Assembly: GCA_947628615.1 (NCBI GenBank)
Contig: CANRAO010000007.1
Span: 1-64,000 of the forward strand
DNA: 64,000 bases
Reading direction: 5' to 3'
From: an uncultured Clostridia bacterium
GTDB lineage: Bacteria; Bacillota; Clostridia; Oscillospirales; Ruminococcaceae
Shown here: positions 18,355 through 25,553 of the stretch, piece after piece
How the letters are laid out: each line of letters starts with the position of its first letter
Numbering within the stretch: position 1 is the stretch's first letter
Program-made: the position numbers and the translations under genes
Notes under the pieces: generated by a model
What the model was told of the DNA's origin: nothing
Seen by the model: the letters and a program-made list of their open reading frames with translations, nothing else
Database searches by the model: none

Positions 18355-18383
18355 TTGACAAATATAAAAAAATATGCTTTAAT
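18355..18383 (+). promoter_or_regulatory. Extended -10 promoter of the ABC importer operon
   Basis: TTGACA (18355-18360), a 17-base spacer ending in TGC, then TTTAAT (18378-18383). No T-box leader lies between this promoter and the gene. Confidence 0.75.
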
Positions 18384-18455
18384 TTAAGTAATATTAAATA
18401 TATTTAATAAGAGTCAATAGCTTTTGTTAAAATATTTTCAAGGGAGGAAGTTTCT

Positions 18456-19472
18456 ATGAAGCTAAAAAAGGTTTTAGCTATTATGAGTGTTGCAGCCCTT
18501 TCGGCTACAATGATGACAGCCTGCGGAAAGGAAGAATCATCGTCCGATGGCAGTGCGGAGAATGCAAAAAATAATTATAAGATTGGCATTGTTCAGATGA
18601 TGGAGCACAGCTCGCTCAACACGATTCGTGATTCAATTAAGAGCCGTCTTGACGAACTTGGATTTAAAGACGGAGACAACTGCACAATTGATTGTCAGCA
18701 GGCAAACGGAGAGTCTACGACGATAACACAGATTCTTGATCAGTTCAAGGCTGACGGAGACGATATTATAGTTGCAATAACTACTCCGTGTGCACAGCTT
18801 GCGGCTCCGTATTCTGCTGATATACCTGTAGTATTCTCAGCGGTAACTGATCCGGTCGCAGCTGAAATTGTAGATTCTCTTGAAAAGCCGGGCGGAAACA
18901 TTACCGGAACTTCTGACGCATTGGAGATTTCAAAGATATTAGATTTTGCGATGACTTCAACGCCTGACTTAAAAACTTTGGGTTATCTGTATAACACAGG
19001 CGAAGATAATTCTGTTTCCTGTTTAGAGAAGGTGAGAGCTTATTGTAAGGAAAAGAACATCAAGCTGGAGGTAGGTTCTGTAACGAACACTTCAGAGGTA
19101 CAGGAGGCAATAACAACGCTTGCAGATAAGTGCGACGCTGTATTTTCACCGAATGATAATACTATAGCTAGTGCAATGGGTACAGTGGCACAGGTAATGA
19201 ACAAGGCAAAGAAGCCAATGTATGTCGGAGCAGATTCAATGGTTCAGGACGGCGGCTTTGCAACTATAGGAATTCAGTATAACGACTTAGGAATTGAAAC
19301 GGCTAATATGGTTGCGTCTATTTTGAAGGGTGAGAAAAAAGCAGGTGAAATTCCTGTTAAGGTGTTTAATGAGGATCTGAGCACATTTATCAACAGATCG
19401 ACGGCAAAGGCTATTGGATATGAAATTCCTGATGAAATTGCAAATGCAGAAAAGACAGTATTCTTTGACTAA
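18456..19472 (+). CDS. ABC transporter substrate-binding lipoprotein (ABC_sub_bind / TrpX-type)
   Basis: A 338-residue binding protein with a lipoprotein signal peptide ending in the lipobox MMTAC at about residue 22, so it is anchored to the outer face of the membrane. The mature part starts YKIGIVQMMEHSSLNTIRDS and shows the periplasmic-binding fold type of PF04392, seen in importers thought to carry aromatic amino acids or their analogues. GGGAGG lies before the ATG. The permease and ATPase genes follow, separated by a hairpin. The ligand is uncertain: no T-box is present to hint at tryptophan or tyrosine. Confidence 0.9.
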   Translation: MKLKKVLAIMSVAALSATMMTACGKEESSSDGSAENAKNNYKIGIVQMMEHSSLNTIRDSIKSRLDELGFKDGDNCTIDCQQANGESTTITQILDQFKADGDDIIVAITTPCAQLAAPYSADIPVVFSAVTDPVAAEIVDSLEKPGGNITGTSDALEISKILDFAMTSTPDLKTLGYLYNTGEDNSVSCLEKVRAYCKEKNIKLEVGSVTNTSEVQEAITTLADKCDAVFSPNDNTIASAMGTVAQVMNKAKKPMYVGADSMVQDGGFATIGIQYNDLGIETANMVASILKGEKKAGEIPVKVFNEDLSTFINRSTAKAIGYEIPDEIANAEKTVFFD

Positions 19473-19547
19473 TGAATATTGCGAGGACTTTATGTTTTGC
19501 AGATTAAGGCTGATTTAAAAAAATTTAGATAATGCTAAGTGGTCGAT

Positions 19548-19576
19548 CAGGGGAGTCCTATAATAGGATTCCCCTG
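19548..19576 (+). promoter_or_regulatory. Intercistronic hairpin between binding-protein and permease genes
   Basis: CAGGGGAGTCCTA pairs with TAGGATTCCCCTG around TAA, a 13-base-pair stem including one G-T pair. The tail GTTTAATAATT is not a strong T-run. A stem in this position usually protects the upstream mRNA or causes partial termination, so that more binding protein than permease is made. Confidence 0.7.
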
Positions 19577-19640
19577 TTTAATAATTCTGTATAGCGGCTG
19601 AAATTTATTTGGCTGATATACTTTATAAGGAATGGTATTT

Positions 19641-20645
19641 ATGTCGGTTATAAACAGGATAAACAAAAAAAGCATAATAGCGCTATTGCCGAAGCTGATT
19701 CTAGTTATTTTGCTATTGGTTATAGTTAATACGCAGATGACCGAGTCGGTTGTTTTGGGAACATTGGAAAAGGGTTTGATTTTCTCTTTTCTGGCACTCG
19801 GCATTTTTATATCGTTCAGAATTCTTGATATACCTGATCTATCGGTTGACGGAACATTCACATTAGGTGTTGCTGTATCGGTTATGAATGCTTATAACGG
19901 TCATCCGATAAGGGGAATAATTCTAGCGGTCATAGCCGGAGCGATAGCCGGCAGTGTAACGGGGCTTTTGGTGACAAGGCTGAAGGTTCAGCCGATTCTG
20001 GCTGGAATAATAACAATGACGGCGTTATATTCAATTAACCTGAAAATCATGTCACGCCCTAATATTTCTTTGTGGAAAAAAGATACCTTGTTTACATACT
20101 TTGAAGAAATGTTAGGTGAAAATAATAAGGTCATTGTTGCGGGAGTTGCATTGGCGGCAGTATCTCTGTTATTGTTCTTGTTTTTGAAAACTCAGCTTGG
20201 AATGTCGCTCAGGGCAACGGGAGATAATGAGTTTATGGTAAGAGCATCTTCAATAAACTCTGATACTATGAAGGTGCTTGGATTTGCTTTGGCGAATGGT
20301 CTGGTTTCGCTTTCGGGTGCTATGTATGCTCAATATTCAAGTGCCGGAGATACAAACAGCGGAACGGGTATGCTGGTTGTCGGTCTGGCGTCAATAATAA
20401 TCGGAGAGATATTTTTCAGAAAGCATAGTATATTATTCGGAATTCTTGCGTCAATTATAGGTGCAACAGCTTATCGTTATGTTCTTGCTTTTGCAATGGG
20501 TCTTGGTATGGACAGCAATTATACAAAGCTGTTTTCAGCGGTAATTGTGGCAATAGCAATTGCTATTCCGGCAGTAAAAGGATATGCCGTCGATTTTTAT
20601 AAGAGATACATATTAAAAGACAAAGGCGGTGCTGCAAAATGCTGA
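19641..20645 (+). CDS. ABC transporter permease, BPD_transp_2 type
   Basis: A 334-residue membrane protein with eight to ten hydrophobic segments. The segment EKGLIFSFLALGIFISFRILDIPDLSVDGT and the later GLVSLSGAMYAQYSSAGD match LivH/ribose-type permeases that partner PF04392 binding proteins. The ATG at 19641 is nine bases after AAGGA, whereas the ATG at 19632 touches it, so the later start is chosen. It overlaps the ATPase gene by seven bases (ATG inside ...AAATGCTGA), which indicates translational coupling. Confidence 0.9.
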   Translation: MSVINRINKKSIIALLPKLILVILLLVIVNTQMTESVVLGTLEKGLIFSFLALGIFISFRILDIPDLSVDGTFTLGVAVSVMNAYNGHPIRGIILAVIAGAIAGSVTGLLVTRLKVQPILAGIITMTALYSINLKIMSRPNISLWKKDTLFTYFEEMLGENNKVIVAGVALAAVSLLLFLFLKTQLGMSLRATGDNEFMVRASSINSDTMKVLGFALANGLVSLSGAMYAQYSSAGDTNSGTGMLVVGLASIIIGEIFFRKHSILFGILASIIGATAYRYVLAFAMGLGMDSNYTKLFSAVIVAIAIAIPAVKGYAVDFYKRYILKDKGGAAKC

Positions 20646-21427
20646 AGCTACAAAATTTAAGCGTTACTTTTAATGCTAATACAGTAAACGAAAGAAAAGC
20701 ACTGAAGAACATAAACTTGGAGCTTGAAAACGGTGATTTTGTAACGGTTATCGGTTCAAACGGCTCGGGAAAGTCAACACTTATGAACGCTGTTTGTGGA
20801 AGCTGTAATATAGACAGCGGACAGATTTTTGTTGGTGATAGGAATGTTACTTATGCAAAAGAACATAAACGTGCAAGATATATCGGACGGTTGTTTCAGG
20901 ATCCTTTAAAGGGAACAGCACCTAATATGACAATTGAAGAGAATTTGGGGCTTGCGTATTCCAGAGGCAAGAAAAGAAGTCTTTCTATTGGGATTTCAAA
21001 AAAAGATCTGAAGCTGTTCAGGGAAAAATTAGCCGAGCTTGACATAGGTCTTGAGGATAGAATGAAAACCCCAGTGGGACTTTTGTCAGGCGGTCAGCGT
21101 CAAGCACTGACTTTGCTTATGGCTACTATTGTAACTCCGCAGCTTTTACTGTTAGATGAGCATACGGCAGCACTTGATCCGGTTACTGCAGATAAGGTTA
21201 TGTCTATAACAGAAAAAATCGTAAGTGAAAATAGTATAACAACACTAATGATAACCCATAATGTTTCAAACGCTCTTGAATACGGAAACAAGACTTTAGT
21301 ACTCAGTCAGGGAAATATACTTGCTTATATAGAGGGTGAAGAGAGAAAGAATATGTCGCTTTCTAAAATTATGGAGCTTTATGCGGATTCATCGGGAGAT
21401 ATTATTACTGATAAAATGCTGTTTTGA
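20639..21427 (+). CDS. ABC transporter ATP-binding protein
   Basis: The 262-residue ATPase energises the importer encoded just upstream. Walker A (GSNGSGKST) is near residue 40, the signature LLSGGQRQALTLLMAT near residue 145, Walker B LLLLDEHTAALDP near 170, and the switch histidine in MITHN near 205. The Q-loop GRLFQDPLKGTAPNMT is typical of ATPases paired with PF04392 binding proteins. It is the last gene of the operon and ends just before a strong bidirectional terminator. Confidence 0.93.
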   Translation: MLKLQNLSVTFNANTVNERKALKNINLELENGDFVTVIGSNGSGKSTLMNAVCGSCNIDSGQIFVGDRNVTYAKEHKRARYIGRLFQDPLKGTAPNMTIEENLGLAYSRGKKRSLSIGISKKDLKLFREKLAELDIGLEDRMKTPVGLLSGGQRQALTLLMATIVTPQLLLLDEHTAALDPVTADKVMSITEKIVSENSITTLMITHNVSNALEYGNKTLVLSQGNILAYIEGEERKNMSLSKIMELYADSSGDIITDKMLF

Positions 21428-21433
21428 TAAAAT

Positions 21434-21465
21434 AAACGCCTGAACTCGTTTGAGTTCGGGCGTTT
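21434..21465. terminator. Bidirectional terminator between the ABC importer and spoIIP
   Basis: A 14-base-pair stem (AAACGCCTGAACTC with GAGTTCGGGCGTTT) closes on GTTT, with A and T runs on both sides. It serves two converging transcripts. Confidence 0.9.
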
Positions 21466-21468
21466 TTG

Positions 21469-22683
21469 CTACTCTGCTATATTTATCAATTCTTTTGAAA
21501 GTGATTTTCCCAGGAGTTTTCCTGTATATATCGCTTCGTCAAGAGAATTTCCGTGACTTCCTACCTCTATAAGCAATGCGCCTGTTGAGAGAGATTGATT
21601 GTAATTTCGGTAGTCGAACAGGATAGGTCGGTCAAGACCCGGGTAATCAGTTTCAATTTGAGACTGCAAAGAGCAGGCAAATGTGAGATTATCCAAATAA
21701 TTCGGCATACCCATAGAGCCGTCTGCATAATCGGCACAGGATATTATCATAAGCTGTGCTGCACGTTTGCCGTTGACCTCTGTTATAGGTGAAAGTCTTA
21801 ATCCGTTTTCTTTTTCAATAGCGTCACGGTGAATATCTAAAACAACTTTTATCGAAGGATATTTTTTCAGAATTTTAGAAACTGTGTTGTAGCTTAAATC
21901 ATAGGCTGAATTATAGTCGGGATAATCGTGTATTGTTGTTGAATGAACGGTTTTAATGCCGTTTTTCTCAAGCTGTTTGCATATTGCGTTGCCAATACGA
22001 ATCATATTCTTTTTAGCGTCAGTGGTTTTGCAGGAAAAAGATTTATCATAATAATCTCTTGTATACGGTTCAAAGCTTTCGGTTGTGTGGGTATGATATA
22101 TTAAAACTTGTGGGTCATCACTGTTTAATTCAATATTAAAATCAGGAGTTTCTTCGCTCTGTTTAAGTACTTTTTTATTGCTTAATTCTGTGCAGTTTCT
22201 TACCTGTGCACCGCTGTTGAGCGTTACAAAGTTTGTATCGGAATATGTTCCGTAATGAACATCTTCAATATCCCCGTCATGGCTTTCCAACTCGCTTGGG
22301 TATGGAAGCGGATTTTGCTCGGTAATACTGTCGCTGTTTTCTACAATGCTTTTATAGGTTTTTTTGCTTTTAGCTGGAGTATCGCCAGCCTCCGTTTCAT
22401 TAGGAGCCATATCAATAGCCCATGTTGACTTTCCACCGACATTTACTCGGTAAAACTCGTTTGAGGGTTCATTAATCAAAGTTGCTCCGAGCTTTTTTGA
22501 CAATTCTGTTATGTAGTCGGTGTTGTCTCCGAATGACATTTTTGCCGATGAAGCCGCCATTGAGCCGGTGACGTCGAGTATCTCATCTCCATAATTCATT
22601 CCAATAAGAACAAACAGAGGTGTTATAACTACTGCAAGAATCACACAAATTGATTTCACTACAATTTTTTTATATGCATTCAT
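21469..22683 (-). CDS. spoIIP: Stage II sporulation protein P, peptidoglycan hydrolase
   Basis: SpoIIP cuts cell-wall glycan strands and stem peptides during engulfment of the forespore, working with SpoIID and SpoIIM. The 404-residue product has an N-terminal membrane segment (about residues 8-28) and a C-terminal amidase domain. Key motifs are ILIYHTHTTESFEPY, VVLDIHRDAIEK and LIEVGSHGNSLDEA, which hold the zinc-ligand His and Glu residues of the family. This marks the organism as a spore former. AAAGGACAGGATATGAAAA precedes the ATG. The upstream leader can form a long stem (22709-22761). A forespore or mother-cell sigma promoter is expected but I could not identify one confidently. Confidence 0.93.
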   Translation of the reverse strand: MNAYKKIVVKSICVILAVVITPLFVLIGMNYGDEILDVTGSMAASSAKMSFGDNTDYITELSKKLGATLINEPSNEFYRVNVGGKSTWAIDMAPNETEAGDTPAKSKKTYKSIVENSDSITEQNPLPYPSELESHDGDIEDVHYGTYSDTNFVTLNSGAQVRNCTELSNKKVLKQSEETPDFNIELNSDDPQVLIYHTHTTESFEPYTRDYYDKSFSCKTTDAKKNMIRIGNAICKQLEKNGIKTVHSTTIHDYPDYNSAYDLSYNTVSKILKKYPSIKVVLDIHRDAIEKENGLRLSPITEVNGKRAAQLMIISCADYADGSMGMPNYLDNLTFACSLQSQIETDYPGLDRPILFDYRNYNQSLSTGALLIEVGSHGNSLDEAIYTGKLLGKSLSKELINIAE

Positions 22684-22708
22684 TTTTCATATCCTGTCCT
22701 TTCCTGTA

Positions 22709-22761
22709 CTTATAGAAGCAAGAAGCATGAGCAATTTGACGATTAGAATAACTTCTATAAG
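22709..22761 (-). promoter_or_regulatory. Long inverted repeat in the spoIIP leader
   Basis: CTTATAGAAG (22709-22718) pairs exactly with CTTCTATAAG (22752-22761) across a 33-base loop, immediately before the spoIIP ribosome binding site. It may affect translation or bind a dimeric regulator. The rest of the gap to 22867 shows nothing else clear. Confidence 0.5.
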
Positions 22762-22867
22762 CAGTATCTTTTTATAAGTCTACATACTATAATTATGATT
22801 GAACTTTATGAAAAATGCTTGCGGTTTATTAAGTTATATTTATGTGTGTTAAAATCAGACAATTAAA

Positions 22868-22900
22868 AAGGTGCGGAGAATTAATATACTTCCGCACCTT
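22868..22900 (-). terminator. Terminator of the coat-protein gene pair
   Basis: AAGGTGCGGA pairs with TCCGCACCTT across a 13-base loop, directly downstream of the gene ending at 22906, with A/T runs at both ends. Confidence 0.85.
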
Positions 22901-22905
22901 GTTTT

Positions 22906-23154
22906 CTATCCTTGGGCAGAGAACTTCTGCTTAACCTGATCGATCTGCTGTTGTTCTACCTGTTTAGCTGAATACCAGCCTTTTTTAGACATCTGCTCAT
23001 AAATAGTATCCTGAATACAAAGCGACTCGTTAAGAGCTTTTGAAAAAGTCTGGCGTACATTTCCCGGGGTAGACTCAATTGAACCGTGCATATAAAGGTC
23101 ACAAACTCCCTTTTCGGTCAGCAAGAGTCCTTCCATTAAATCTTTGTCGTTCAT
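22906..23154 (-). CDS. CotF-type small spore coat protein
   Basis: An 82-residue protein, MNDKDLMEGLLLTEKGVCDL..., predicted to be all-helical. The start of the sequence, the spacing of the LYMHGSIEST segment and the C-terminal KKGWYSAKQVEQQQI match spore coat CotF-family proteins of clostridia, where the ending helps pack the protein into the coat. The ATG at 23154 is preceded by AAAGGAG; an in-frame ATG 18 bases upstream lies before that SD and is not used. It follows the 57-residue gene at 23209-23382 and ends at a terminator. Its position beside spoIIP supports a sporulation role. Confidence 0.82.
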   Translation of the reverse strand: MNDKDLMEGLLLTEKGVCDLYMHGSIESTPGNVRQTFSKALNESLCIQDTIYEQMSKKGWYSAKQVEQQQIDQVKQKFSAQG

Positions 23155-23208
23155 TATTTTTTCTCCTTTCATAGTTTGAAAATCAAGTGTTATAAACTGT
23201 TCGTTAAC

Positions 23209-23382
23209 TTAGAGCAGTCCATAAAAACTCTTGAAAATCTGATCGTGCTTGCTTGACAAATTATTTACGCAATTTATCAGCTCAGCGTCTTCAAGCTTTG
23301 AAATAACTTCCTTACATTGACTTTTGAAATATTTTTCGTGTCCCAGTGCGTCTTCAACATAAAGTAAATCTTTTGAAGTCAT
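23209..23382 (-). CDS. 57-residue coat-associated helical protein
   Basis: A short open frame begins MTSKDLLYVEDALGHEKYF and ends IFKSFYGLL. GGAGGTGA lies five bases before the ATG, a near-perfect ribosome binding site, which is strong evidence that it is real. The length and the DLLYVEDALGHEK start resemble a small family often found directly beside cotF-like genes in spore-forming Clostridia. The predicted fold is two helices, like half of a CotF unit. It is 54 bases upstream of the CotF-like gene and probably cotranscribed. Function beyond the coat association is unknown. Confidence 0.78.
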   Translation of the reverse strand: MTSKDLLYVEDALGHEKYFKSQCKEVISKLEDAELINCVNNLSSKHDQIFKSFYGLL

Positions 23383-23489
23383 TTTACTTCACCTCCAAAA
23401 TTACTATGTGCAGGTTTGGTAAAATTATACGGATAAAGAAAATTTAAAATAAAAATTTTGCAAAAGATAAAAATTTTTCTTTCTTCCTA

Positions 23490-23518
23490 TTGTTTATAAG
23501 AAAATTTTATGATATAAT
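23490..23518 (+). promoter_or_regulatory. Promoter of tRNA-Arg
   Basis: TTGTTT (23490-23495) and TATAAT (23513-23518) are 17 bases apart, about 20 bases before the mature tRNA. Confidence 0.75.
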
Positions 23519-23537
23519 ATTTTAGTCAATGTACTAC

Positions 23538-23612
23538 GCCCCCTTAGTTAAATGGATATAACAAGTCCCTCCTAAGGATTAGTTATCAGTTCGATTCTGG
23601 TAGGGGGTGCCA
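23538..23612 (+). tRNA. tRNA-Arg (anticodon CCT)
   Basis: Acceptor arms GCCCCCT and AGGGGGT pair (one G-U), the D arm contains TAAATGGATATAAC, the anticodon stem AGTCC/GGATT closes the loop CTCCTAA with anticodon CCT, and the T arm ATCAG-TTCGATT-CTGGT is normal. The CCA end is encoded. It reads AGG codons. Confidence 0.93.
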
Positions 23613-23653
23613 GATTCTGTGCTTGATGAATTTATTATAGTCAGGCATAGTAG

Positions 23654-23682
23654 TTGATTTGGAAAGTGTAATATGATATAAT
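23654..23682 (+). promoter_or_regulatory. Promoter of tRNA-Ser
   Basis: TTGATT (23654-23659) and TATAAT (23677-23682) are 17 bases apart. Each of the two tRNA genes therefore has its own promoter. Confidence 0.75.
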
Positions 23683-23713
23683 ACTTTTTGCGTTGTGCAA
23701 AAAGTATTGACCC

Positions 23714-23802
23714 GGAGACGTATCGAAGTGGTCATAACGGGGCTGACTCGAAATCAGTTAGGGAGAAATCCCCCGCGAGTTCGAATCTCGCCGTCTCCGC
23801 CA
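23714..23802 (+). tRNA. tRNA-Ser (anticodon CGA)
   Basis: The acceptor stem pairs GGAGACG with CGTCTCC. The anticodon loop CTCGAAA carries CGA, read as Ser for TCG codons. The long variable arm (GGGAGAAATCCCC) is the class II signature of serine tRNAs. The T arm GCGAG-TTCGAAT-CTCGC is intact and CCA is encoded. Confidence 0.95.
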
Positions 23803-23941
23803 CCGGCGAGGCGCCGGAGCCTGTTCGCGTTTCACATTTTGTGGAACGTGAACTTTTTGTTCTCGCGTTTGTGGTAAATCTTTTTTGCTACCTCTTTCCA
23901 TAAATTGAGACCTCGCAAAGCTATCAATTGGTTTTGCGGGG
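23803..23941 (+). terminator. Three hairpins after tRNA-Ser, the last a terminator
   Basis: CCGGCG-agg-CGCCGG (23803-23817) abuts the CCA end, CGTTTCACA pairs with TGTGGAACG (23828-23848), and CCTCGCAAA pairs with TTTGCGGGG (23911-23941) followed by TTTTGTTG. The last is the probable transcription terminator; the first two may aid 3' processing. Confidence 0.7.
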
Positions 23942-24223
23942 TTTTGTTGTATGTAGGGCTTTTGAATTAATTAGTCCCTCAAAATCACTGTATTAATAAG
24001 GAAAATTTGTTGCAATTTTTTAATAGTATGGTATACTATTTGTTGTTAAGACAGATAATTAAATTTTTATTAAGGAGAATAATTGCTGAATTTACTTAGC
24101 TGTAAGATGTAGTTATGGCTAAAGAACACAATAAGTTCTGAAAATGAAAATTATTGGTTTTGTATTTAAAGTAATGTTGCAGAAGCAACAATTAAATTAT
24201 TTTTCATAAAGATTGGTGTTAAG
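23942..24223 (+). promoter_or_regulatory. Promoter and 180-base leader of the unknown gene at 24224
   Basis: TTGCAA (24010-24015) and TATACT (24032-24037) are 16 bases apart. A palindrome ATAGTAT-ggt-ATACTAT (24023-24039) covers the -10 box, a position suited to a repressor. The leader contains AAGGAG followed by a nine-codon TTG frame (TTG CTG AAT... TAG) and an eight-codon ATG frame, either of which could be a leader peptide or noise. Confidence 0.5.
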
Positions 24224-24730
24224 ATGAATTATGAAATAACAAAAGAATTGATTGAAACAATAACTCCATATATTGTTCCTGACAGTATAACCATCTCCAC
24301 TAATAAAATAAATTGGAAAGGTAGTAAGTATTATTCCGATTTGGTGACGGCAGAGCAAAAGCACCGTGTCGGTTTTGAGGTGTTTGATAATGAAATTATT
24401 GTATTTTATTTCACAGACCACTGCCATTTTGAAGATTATTCTTCTAACAGTTCAGATATAGAGGATAATTATATTATACGGGCAAAAAAGTTTATTATAG
24501 AGTTGTTCACGTTGCCTATTCGCCACGTGGAAACTTATAAAGGCAAAAAACTGATTTCTGAAAAGTATTATATAGTGCATCCAGACGGCAGAGAGGAAAG
24601 TAAAACAGGTATTATTTGTCACAGTATTATTCGTCAATTAAATCCTTTTATGAAGAAAACAACTATTATGACCACTTGGCAATACGATAAATCTAAAGAA
24701 ATGTTCACAAATATTCAGCCTAAAATGTAA
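24224..24730 (+). CDS. Protein of unknown function, 168 residues
   Basis: I do not recognise this protein. It is soluble, with no signal peptide or membrane segment, and is rich in Ile, Lys and Tyr. Notable stretches are FYFTDHCHFEDYSSNSSDIEDNY near the middle, YYIVHPDGREE and the C-terminal IMTTWQYDKSKEMF. Base composition is more AT-rich than in the housekeeping genes nearby. The ribosome binding site is weak (GGTGTTAAG before the ATG). Lone genes of this size and composition behind a tRNA are often accessory genes such as immunity proteins, but nothing in the sequence proves that. Confidence 0.6.
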   Translation: MNYEITKELIETITPYIVPDSITISTNKINWKGSKYYSDLVTAEQKHRVGFEVFDNEIIVFYFTDHCHFEDYSSNSSDIEDNYIIRAKKFIIELFTLPIRHVETYKGKKLISEKYYIVHPDGREESKTGIICHSIIRQLNPFMKKTTIMTTWQYDKSKEMFTNIQPKM

Positions 24731-24780
24731 TAATGACTAAACATCGTATTATTGAATTGCAATTGTTTTGTAAAAAGTGC

Positions 24781-24809
24781 TTGAATTTTCGCTTTGATTG
24801 TGATATAAT
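24781..24809 (+). promoter_or_regulatory. Promoter of the orphan phosphoribosyltransferase gene
   Basis: TTGAAT (24781-24786) and TATAAT (24804-24809) are 17 bases apart, about 32 bases before the ATG at 24842. Confidence 0.75.
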
Positions 24810-24841
24810 TTAGTTAAATTAAACTATACGGAGGCTTTAAT

Positions 24842-25471
24842 ATGGAAAGCAGAATGAAAGAAATATCAGCTCGTCACAACAAACATATAAAAATCGGGTA
24901 TATTCCCGGGCATTTTGCAACAAACCACTCTCATGTAAATAACTATATGGATATGACGAGACTGAAAACTCAGCATAAGATGGCTAAGGAAACTGCAAAA
25001 GAGCTTTCAACAAAGCTGATGTCTGTTCATATAGACACGATAATATGCTTAGAGGGTACTGAGATGATCGGTGCGTTTCTGGCAAGCGAATTATCAGGCG
25101 GAGGAATGAACATAGGCTCTGATATAAATGTGCTTACCCCCGAGCTTAATTCAAACAATCAAATGGTATTCAGAGATAACACCCAGAAAGCCGTTTGGGG
25201 TAAAAATATAATGCTTATGATTTCATCAGTTTCAACGGGAAAAACAATTAACAGAATGGTAGAATGTCTCCAGTATTATAACGGAAATTTAACCGCTATT
25301 TCGTCAATTTTCTCGGCAAGAAAGGAAAGTCACGGATTTGAGATAAACTGTATTTTTTCAGCAGACGACATACCTCACTACGACACATATCCGGCAGGTG
25401 ATTGTCCTCTTTGCAAAGCAGGTCAGAAGGTTGATGCAATTATAAACAGCTTTGGATATTCAAAAATTTAG
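24842..25471 (+). CDS. Orphan type I phosphoribosyltransferase, PyrE-like
   Basis: The 209-residue protein has a PRPP-binding-type core: a hydrophobic strand and loop LMISSVSTGKTINRMV stands where PRTases have the VDDxxxTG motif, but the acidic pair is replaced by SS, which is unusual. An earlier TIICLEGTEMIGAFLA resembles the second sheet-loop. The C-terminus YPAGDCPLCKAGQKVDAIINSFGY contains a CPLC pair that recurs in Firmicute PyrE-like proteins. It faces the true pyrE across a shared terminator. It may be a catalytically altered PRTase with a sensing or salvage role; this is inference. GGAGG precedes the ATG. Confidence 0.75.
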   Translation: MESRMKEISARHNKHIKIGYIPGHFATNHSHVNNYMDMTRLKTQHKMAKETAKELSTKLMSVHIDTIICLEGTEMIGAFLASELSGGGMNIGSDINVLTPELNSNNQMVFRDNTQKAVWGKNIMLMISSVSTGKTINRMVECLQYYNGNLTAISSIFSARKESHGFEINCIFSADDIPHYDTYPAGDCPLCKAGQKVDAIINSFGYSKI

Positions 25472-25491
25472 GCTTTTGGATCATAATAAAT

Positions 25492-25520
25492 AAAGAGCAA
25501 GGCTATATGCTTTGCTCTTT
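25492..25520. terminator. Bidirectional terminator between the PRTase-like gene and pyrE
   Basis: AAAGAGCAA pairs with TTGCTCTTT around an 11-base segment that itself has GC/GC ends; A and T runs flank it. Confidence 0.85.
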
Positions 25521-25553
25521 TTGTGTTTATCTGTTTTATTAAAACCAATTAGT

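Noticed and set aside
18384..18455. T-box leader before the PF04392-type importer
   Set aside because: Such importers are often T-box controlled, but the 72 bases between promoter and gene contain no specifier stem, T-box sequence or antiterminator.
23828..23848. parS-like site after tRNA-Ser
   Set aside because: GTTTCAC and GTGGAAC are reminiscent of parS halves, but there are extra bases between them and a mismatch; it fits better as a hairpin after a tRNA.
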